Source: Streptosporangium canum
Lineage (GTDB): Bacteria > Actinomycetota > Actinomycetes > Streptosporangiales > Streptosporangiaceae
Assembly (NCBI RefSeq): GCF_900113865.1
Contig: NZ_FOQY01000053.1
Coordinates: forward strand, 1 to 42,635
Length of the DNA: 42,635 nucleotides
Direction: 5' to 3'
Made by a program: the position numbers and the translations under genes. Below the pieces are notes generated by a model, which saw nothing but the letters and a program-made list of their open reading frames with translations, searched no databases and was not told where the DNA came from. This document shows, in pieces, positions 38,867-42,635 of the stretch; within the stretch, counting starts at the first letter, position 1; each line of letters begins with the position of its first letter.

Positions 38867-40324
38867 GTGAGATTCCGCCGTACGGTCGCCGCCCTCGCGG
38901 CGCTGGTCCTCTCCGCGACGGCCTGCACCGGTGTCGACCGGGCGGAGAGCGCGCTCGACTGGTCGAGCTGCGGTGACGGGTTCGAATGCGCCAAGCTGGG
39001 CGTGCCGCTCGACCACGACATGCCCGGCGGCGAGCGGATCCAGATCAGCGTGATCCGGCTCCCCGCCTCGGGAGACCGGATCGGTTCGATCCTCGTCAAC
39101 CCGGGTGGCCCCGGCGGCTCCGGGATCGAATACGCGCGCAGCGCGCGCTCGGTGCTGAGCGAGGCCGTGCGGGCCCGTTTCGACGTGGTGGGGTTCGACC
39201 CGCGCGGGGTCGGCGAGTCCTCGCCCGTCCGCTGCCTGTCGTCGAGCGATCTGGACGCCTATCTCACCCTCGACGGCTCTCCCGACTCGCCCGCCGAGGT
39301 CGCCGCGCTGGAGGAGGGCTCGCGGCGGTTCGCCGCCGGATGCCAGTCCCGCTCGGGCAAGCTGCTGCCGCACGTCGGCACGGCCGACGCGGCACGGGAC
39401 ATGGACCTGCTCCGCGCGGCCCTCGGGGACAAGGGGCTCACCTACCTCGGCAAGTCGTACGGCACGCAGCTCGGCGCGGTCTACGCCGACCTCTTCCCCG
39501 GCCGTGTCCGCGCCCTCGTCCTGGACGGCGCGGTGGACTCCTCACTCTCCCCGCTGGAGCTGAACGCCACCCAGGCCCACGGCTTCGAGGTCGCTCTCGA
39601 CGCGTTCCTCGAAGACTGCTTCACCGCCGCGGACTGCCCCTTCGAAGGCCCGGTGAAGCCGGCCCGTGAGGAGCTCGCGGCCCTGCTCGGCAGGACGGAC
39701 CAGGAGCCCCTGGCCAACAAGAGCGGCGACGGCCGCCGGATCGGCGAGCCGTGGGTCACTCTTGGCCTGATCACCCCCCTCTACGACCGGCAGGCGTGGC
39801 CGGTCCTCCGTCAGGCGCTCAACGAGGCGTTGAAGGGTGACGGGACCACGCTCCTGCGTATGGCCGACCTGCTGATCGACCGCCGCGAGGGCGGCACGTA
39901 CTCCAACCAGACGGAAGCCAACATGGCCGTCAACTGCGTCGACGGTCGCTTCCCCGCCACCTCCGCCGCCTTCGCCGAGGCCGCCCGCGACTCCGTCGGT
40001 GACGCGCCGCTGTTCGGCCCCTCTGTCATGTGGTCGTCGCTGCCCTGCGCCTACTGGCCGGCCAAGGCGACGTCCCAGGAGAAGATCGACGCCCCCGGCG
40101 CCGCCCCCATCATGGTCGTCGGCACCGAACGCGACCCGGCCACGCCGTACGGGTGGTCCGAGGCCCTTGCCGACCAGCTCTCCTCCGGGGTGCTGGTCGG
40201 TTTCGACGGCGACGGGCACACCGCGTACCTGACCGGCTCGGCATGCGTGGACCGCCTGGTCGACGACTACTTGATCAACCTGGCCGTGCCCAAGGACGGA
40301 GTTCACTGCCCCAAGATCGGTTGA
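38867..40324 (+). CDS. Secreted lipoprotein alpha/beta hydrolase, tripeptidyl aminopeptidase type
   Basis: A 485-aa exported hydrolase. The GTG at 38867 has GAAAGG 6 bases upstream; the frame is open far upstream but without homology. The signal peptide ends in the lipobox-like ATAC (LVLSATACTG), so Cys is the likely lipidated residue. Hydrolase motifs: ILVNPGGPGGSG (oxyanion), GFDPRGVGESSP, the nucleophile LGKSYGTQLG and, at the C-terminus, the TAP-like domain with GTERDPATPYGWSEAL (Asp) and DGDGHTAYL (His). Related Streptomyces enzymes remove tripeptides from secreted protein N-termini or cleave proline peptides. Confidence 0.93.
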   Translation: MRFRRTVAALAALVLSATACTGVDRAESALDWSSCGDGFECAKLGVPLDHDMPGGERIQISVIRLPASGDRIGSILVNPGGPGGSGIEYARSARSVLSEAVRARFDVVGFDPRGVGESSPVRCLSSSDLDAYLTLDGSPDSPAEVAALEEGSRRFAAGCQSRSGKLLPHVGTADAARDMDLLRAALGDKGLTYLGKSYGTQLGAVYADLFPGRVRALVLDGAVDSSLSPLELNATQAHGFEVALDAFLEDCFTAADCPFEGPVKPAREELAALLGRTDQEPLANKSGDGRRIGEPWVTLGLITPLYDRQAWPVLRQALNEALKGDGTTLLRMADLLIDRREGGTYSNQTEANMAVNCVDGRFPATSAAFAEAARDSVGDAPLFGPSVMWSSLPCAYWPAKATSQEKIDAPGAAPIMVVGTERDPATPYGWSEALADQLSSGVLVGFDGDGHTAYLTGSACVDRLVDDYLINLAVPKDGVHCPKIG

Positions 40325-40391
40325 TTCGGGGGCGCAGAAAGCCTCCGGGAGCCTGTAGACTGCCGTAGGCCGTGCGAAACATGCGCGGCAC

Positions 40392-40468
40392 GCCGCCTTA
40401 GCTCAGTCGGCCAGAGCACTTCACTCGTAATGAAGGGGTCTGGGGTTCGATTCCCCAAGGCGGCTCCA
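40392..40468 (+). tRNA. tRNA-Thr (anticodon CGT)
   Basis: The acceptor stem GCCGCCT pairs fully with AGGCGGC. The anticodon stem CTTCA/TGAAG carries the loop CTCGTAA, giving CGT. The T arm GGGGTTCGATTCCCC is perfect. CCA is encoded at 40466-40468. The 3' part is duplicated at 42187-42233 (integration target). A -10-like TAGACT lies at 40356-40361. Confidence 0.95.
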
Positions 40469-40469
40469 G
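40423..40469 (+). repeat. Attachment-site repeat within tRNA-Thr (attL-like)
   Basis: Covers the anticodon loop to the CCA end. 46 of 47 bases match 42187-42233; position 40433 is A here and T in the other copy. Confidence 0.85.
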
Positions 40470-40475
40470 GTCAGA

Positions 40476-40500
40476 GGCCCTCACGAAGATCGTGGGGGCC
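40476..40500 (+). terminator. Hairpin after tRNA-Thr
   Basis: GGCCCTCACGA and TCGTGGGGGCC pair over 11 positions (one G-T) around the loop AGA, starting 8 bases after the CCA. A related, less perfect hairpin follows the second att copy. Confidence 0.7.
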
Positions 40501-40620
40501 TTCTGCGTGTCTAAGTGCGTGACTACGGCCAGGGCGGGACCGTCTACATGGCCATGTCGGCGGTAGGTGTATCCAGGCCACGCCTGGCGGTGGATTGTCG
40601 TCCTATGCGAGATTGATCTC

Positions 40621-41031
40621 GTGAATTCCGCAGATCGGCCTTCGTCGTGGTTCAACGCGCTGTCCAAGTCGCAACAGGTGACCGCGATCGTAATGGCGCT
40701 GATCGGCTCCATAGGTGGACTGGCCTGCATCTGGGTTGGGCCGTCAATGGATCCCGCACCGTTCTTCCTGATCCTTGCTTACGTACTTCTCAGCTTGATG
40801 ATCCTCGGCGGCATTCCCCGTGTCCACCTATGGTTCGACGGGCGAGGCTTCCTGCTCTATCTGGGTGTCTTCGCCGTGCTCAAAGGGGCGTCAGGAGAAC
40901 TTGAGACCCCCGCCATCCGCGTGAGTGTCCTCGTCGTAGGGGTACTGCTGCTGACTTACCTGATCGTCCGCGCCGTACGCATCGAACGGGGGAAGCGGCA
41001 GACAGACCATGCCGAGCCGCAACTTCCCTGA
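40621..41031 (+). CDS. Small four-helix membrane protein
   Basis: 136 aa from the GTG at 40621 (an upstream ATG at 40567 is possible). Four hydrophobic segments are visible: TAIVMALIGSIGGLACIWV, FFLILAYVLLSLMILGGI, FLLYLGVFAVLKGA and VSVLVVGVLLLTYLIVRAV. It ends in a charged tail (RIERGKRQTDHAEPQLP). It lies inside the integrative-element relic. No family is recognised. Confidence 0.65.
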   Translation: MNSADRPSSWFNALSKSQQVTAIVMALIGSIGGLACIWVGPSMDPAPFFLILAYVLLSLMILGGIPRVHLWFDGRGFLLYLGVFAVLKGASGELETPAIRVSVLVVGVLLLTYLIVRAVRIERGKRQTDHAEPQLP

Positions 41032-41099
41032 TAGTCCTACGGCGAGATCTCAACTGGTGTAGAGGCCCTTGCCGTACAGGCGCTGCGGCGTGGTTCCGA

Positions 41100-41490
41100 T
41101 CATGATTTGAAGATCCGGTCCATGATTGCGGCTCCCCCTTGGATGACCGGCCGGATCTGCTTCCGGTAGACCAGCTCTGTCACGGCCGTACTGCTGTGCC
41201 CGACCAACCGGGAGATCTCCTCCAGGGGAACCCCGTTGTCCGAGAGCAGCGAGACGAAGCTGTGTCGCAGCTCACGCGGCGCCCACTTCCCGGCGTCCAA
41301 GCCGGTGTTCCTGACGGCCTGGCGGAAGCCGCGCCGGACGTTGGCAGCATCCAGCCGGGTGCCGACGGTGGAGGCGAAGACCAAGCCGTGATTCTCCCAG
41401 TGATTCCCTGCGGCTTCGCGCTCCTTGTCCTGTTGTTCACGCTGCCATCGCAGTGCGTCTACGCAGGAGCGACGCCGGAAGGACACGTCC
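41100..41490 (-). pseudogene. Tyrosine recombinase (integrase), C-terminal fragment
   Basis: The frame from about 41490 to 41100 carries the end of a phage/ICE integrase: APRELRHSFVSLLSDNGVPL with Arg and His, then EISRLVGHSSTAVTELVY with the G-H pair and the nucleophile Tyr, ending AIMDRIF. Upstream residues to 41720 do not look homologous. The core-binding domain and first catalytic Arg are absent, so it is not functional. It points towards tRNA-Thr, as expected for the integrase of this element. Confidence 0.85.
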
Positions 41491-41595
41491 TGCCCGTCGT
41501 CGGCTCCACCGTGAAGGTCAGCGGGGGCAAGGTGGCAGCAGTCGATCATCTGTGGATTGCGGGAGCCGACTCGAATCGGTTCAGGGAATAGTGGG

Positions 41596-42036
41596 GTGGT
41601 GGATCTTTCCCGTGTGGAGCGCCAGCGCCTGGTCGCGGTCACCGCGGCCCTGTTCACCCATGGATCCGATGATCCAAAGCTGGTCGATGTCTGGCTCCAT
41701 CTGGAGTCGGTGACCGTCATAGTGCGTGTCGCAGCTGATTGGACGCTGCGGATCGCACCGGACGAGCCCCAGGAGAGTTACACGATGCCGGAGCTCGGCA
41801 GCCGTGTCGACGTCGTCCCGGCTTCTGAGGAGGTTCCGTTCGTGCGTCACGTCGGTGAACGGCTTGTGCAGGTGATCGAGCGATTCGACGCCGAGGCTTT
41901 CAACCAGTGCATGGAGGCGGAGTTCGTCTTCGACACGGGAAGTGTGGTCGCCTGGAGCTTCGGAGGAGATCTTCACCTGGCCAGAGGCGGTCCGTGTCGT
42001 CGCGGCCCTGCTCCAGGCGATGGAGATTTCGCATAG
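41596..42036 (+). CDS. Hypothetical protein in the integrative-element relic
   Basis: About 146 aa from a GTG at 41596 or 41599. It begins VVDLSRVERQRLVAVTAALF and contains beta-rich segments (DVWLHLESVTVIVRVAADWT, VVAWSFGGDLHLA). It is soluble and unrecognised. The last 15 residues are Gly/Pro/Arg-rich, so the C-terminus may have been altered by a deletion. Confidence 0.55.
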   Translation: MVDLSRVERQRLVAVTAALFTHGSDDPKLVDVWLHLESVTVIVRVAADWTLRIAPDEPQESYTMPELGSRVDVVPASEEVPFVRHVGERLVQVIERFDAEAFNQCMEAEFVFDTGSVVAWSFGGDLHLARGGPCRRGPAPGDGDFA

Positions 42037-42186
42037 TGAGTGCTGACTGAGAGGCCGCGCCGTCGCTTGTGGGGAAGGCCGTACAGCAGTGCGGTACAGC
42101 GACACCGTCTTACGCGATCACATCTCACCGCATTGCATCTACCGCCTGACCAGGGCGTGAGTGCTCCGACCTGGCGCTCGCCGTTG

Positions 42187-42233
42187 ACTCGTAATGTAGG
42201 GGTCTGGGGTTCGATTCCCCAAGGCGGCTCCAG
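42187..42233 (+). repeat. Second attachment-site repeat (attR-like)
   Basis: A copy of the 3' half of tRNA-Thr without D arm or 5' acceptor strand, so it is not a tRNA gene. The matching flank continues imperfectly downstream (TCAGAGGCCC, then TTCTGCGTGTCTAA). Confidence 0.85.
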
Positions 42234-42353
42234 CTCAGAGGCCCCTCGTGTGATCACGGAGGCTTCTGCGTGTCTAAATGAGTGACTGCGAGTCTCGGCC
42301 GGGACTGAAAACCCTTGGTCTTCGGGGTCGATCATGGGACATCATTTCCCCCC

Positions 42354-42635
42354 ATGGCGACACCTTCGGTTCAGATACGGCGAGCTACCCCTGACGACAT
42401 CGTGATCTTGGCACAGTTGAATCGCTTCGTGCATGATCTCCATGTCGATGCAAGACCGGATACCTTCCATCTGGTCCACGCCGCTGACGAATTGGCGCCG
42501 CATTTTGCCGCGTTCCTGGCGCGGGAAGGGGCCATGGCTTACATCGCGGAGTCATCGGAGAACGGCCCAGTTGGGTACATCACGGCGGCCATCCAGAACC
42601 GCTCTGCCGATGCCCTCATGCATCCGCAAAGGTTC
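42354..42635 (+). CDS. GNAT-family acetyltransferase, N-terminal part, cut by the window end
   Basis: 94 codons from the ATG at 42354 to the window edge, without a stop. It begins VQIRRATPDDIVILAQLNRF, the usual first strand and helix of GNAT enzymes, and continues through AFLAREGAMAYIAESSENG into GPVGYITAAIQN, the beta-4 region before the acetyl-CoA loop. The acetyl-CoA binding motif lies beyond the window. The target is unknown. Confidence 0.75.
   Translation, partial: MATPSVQIRRATPDDIVILAQLNRFVHDLHVDARPDTFHLVHAADELAPHFAAFLAREGAMAYIAESSENGPVGYITAAIQNRSADALMHPQRF

Larger units (their letters stand above)
40423..42233. mobile_element. Relic of an integrative element at tRNA-Thr
   Basis: Bounded by a 47-bp direct repeat (one mismatch) of the tRNA 3' half. 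The interior of about 1.7 kb holds a small membrane protein, a tyrosine integrase fragment pointing towards the tRNA, and a small hypothetical gene. It is far too short for a functional ICE or prophage, so most of the element was lost while both ends remain. Confidence 0.8.

Overview
High G+C, the gene styles (GTG/TTG starts, leaderless-type promoters, a long chaplin, a MFS-dTMP kinase fusion, a topA / dTMP kinase / holB / PSP1-domain order) point to a sporulating filamentous actinomycete, most likely Streptosporangiales (Streptosporangium or Nonomuraea type). The genus is an inference from gene style, not from a marker gene.

Positions 1-19981 are an accessory island. It opens exactly at the left end of an IS630-family element (perfect 30-bp inverted repeats, a passenger gene and a DDE transposase), followed by two orphan genes. 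Next comes a class I lanthipeptide cluster of the FxLD type on the minus strand: a 57-aa precursor, a LanB glutamylation protein without an elimination domain, LanC, a protein that joins the missing elimination domain to a PIMT-like O-methyltransferase, and a helical-repeat protein. Small genes lie upstream, including a resolvase-fold protein. Divergent from them is an HTH-TPR regulator fused in frame to a YdcF domain, followed by an overlapping WbqC-family gene. Two transposase remnants (IS3 OrfA, ISAzo13-like C-terminus) separate this block from a two-gene unit: a two-helix membrane protein and a STAND NTPase with TPRs. The two proteins carry nearly the same short RHIM/amyloid-like motif, at the C-terminus of the first and the N-terminus of the second. 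The island ends with a large serine recombinase remnant running into tRNA-Leu(GAG).

Positions 19982-40391 look like core chromosome: an M20 peptidase, a secreted protein and a seven-domain long chaplin, a DUF5703 protein, topA, a metallophosphoesterase, MFS-dTMP kinase, holB, an unknown protein coupled to a GT4 glycosyltransferase, a sigma factor coupled to a membrane protein with an FtsX-like extracellular domain, a PSP1/RicT protein, an alpha/beta hydrolase, a broken alpha/beta hydrolase, and a lipoprotein peptidase of the TAP type.

Positions 40392-42233 hold tRNA-Thr(CGT) and a 1.8-kb relic of an integrative element bounded by a 47-bp direct repeat of the tRNA 3' part (one mismatch); it contains an integrase fragment and two small genes. 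The window closes inside a GNAT acetyltransferase gene.

The strongest candidates for undescribed biology are the motif-paired membrane protein / STAND NTPase unit, the lanthipeptide cluster with its domain-swapped LanB and variant precursor, the HTH-TPR-YdcF fusion with its internal start site, and the sigma factor paired with an FtsX-like membrane protein.
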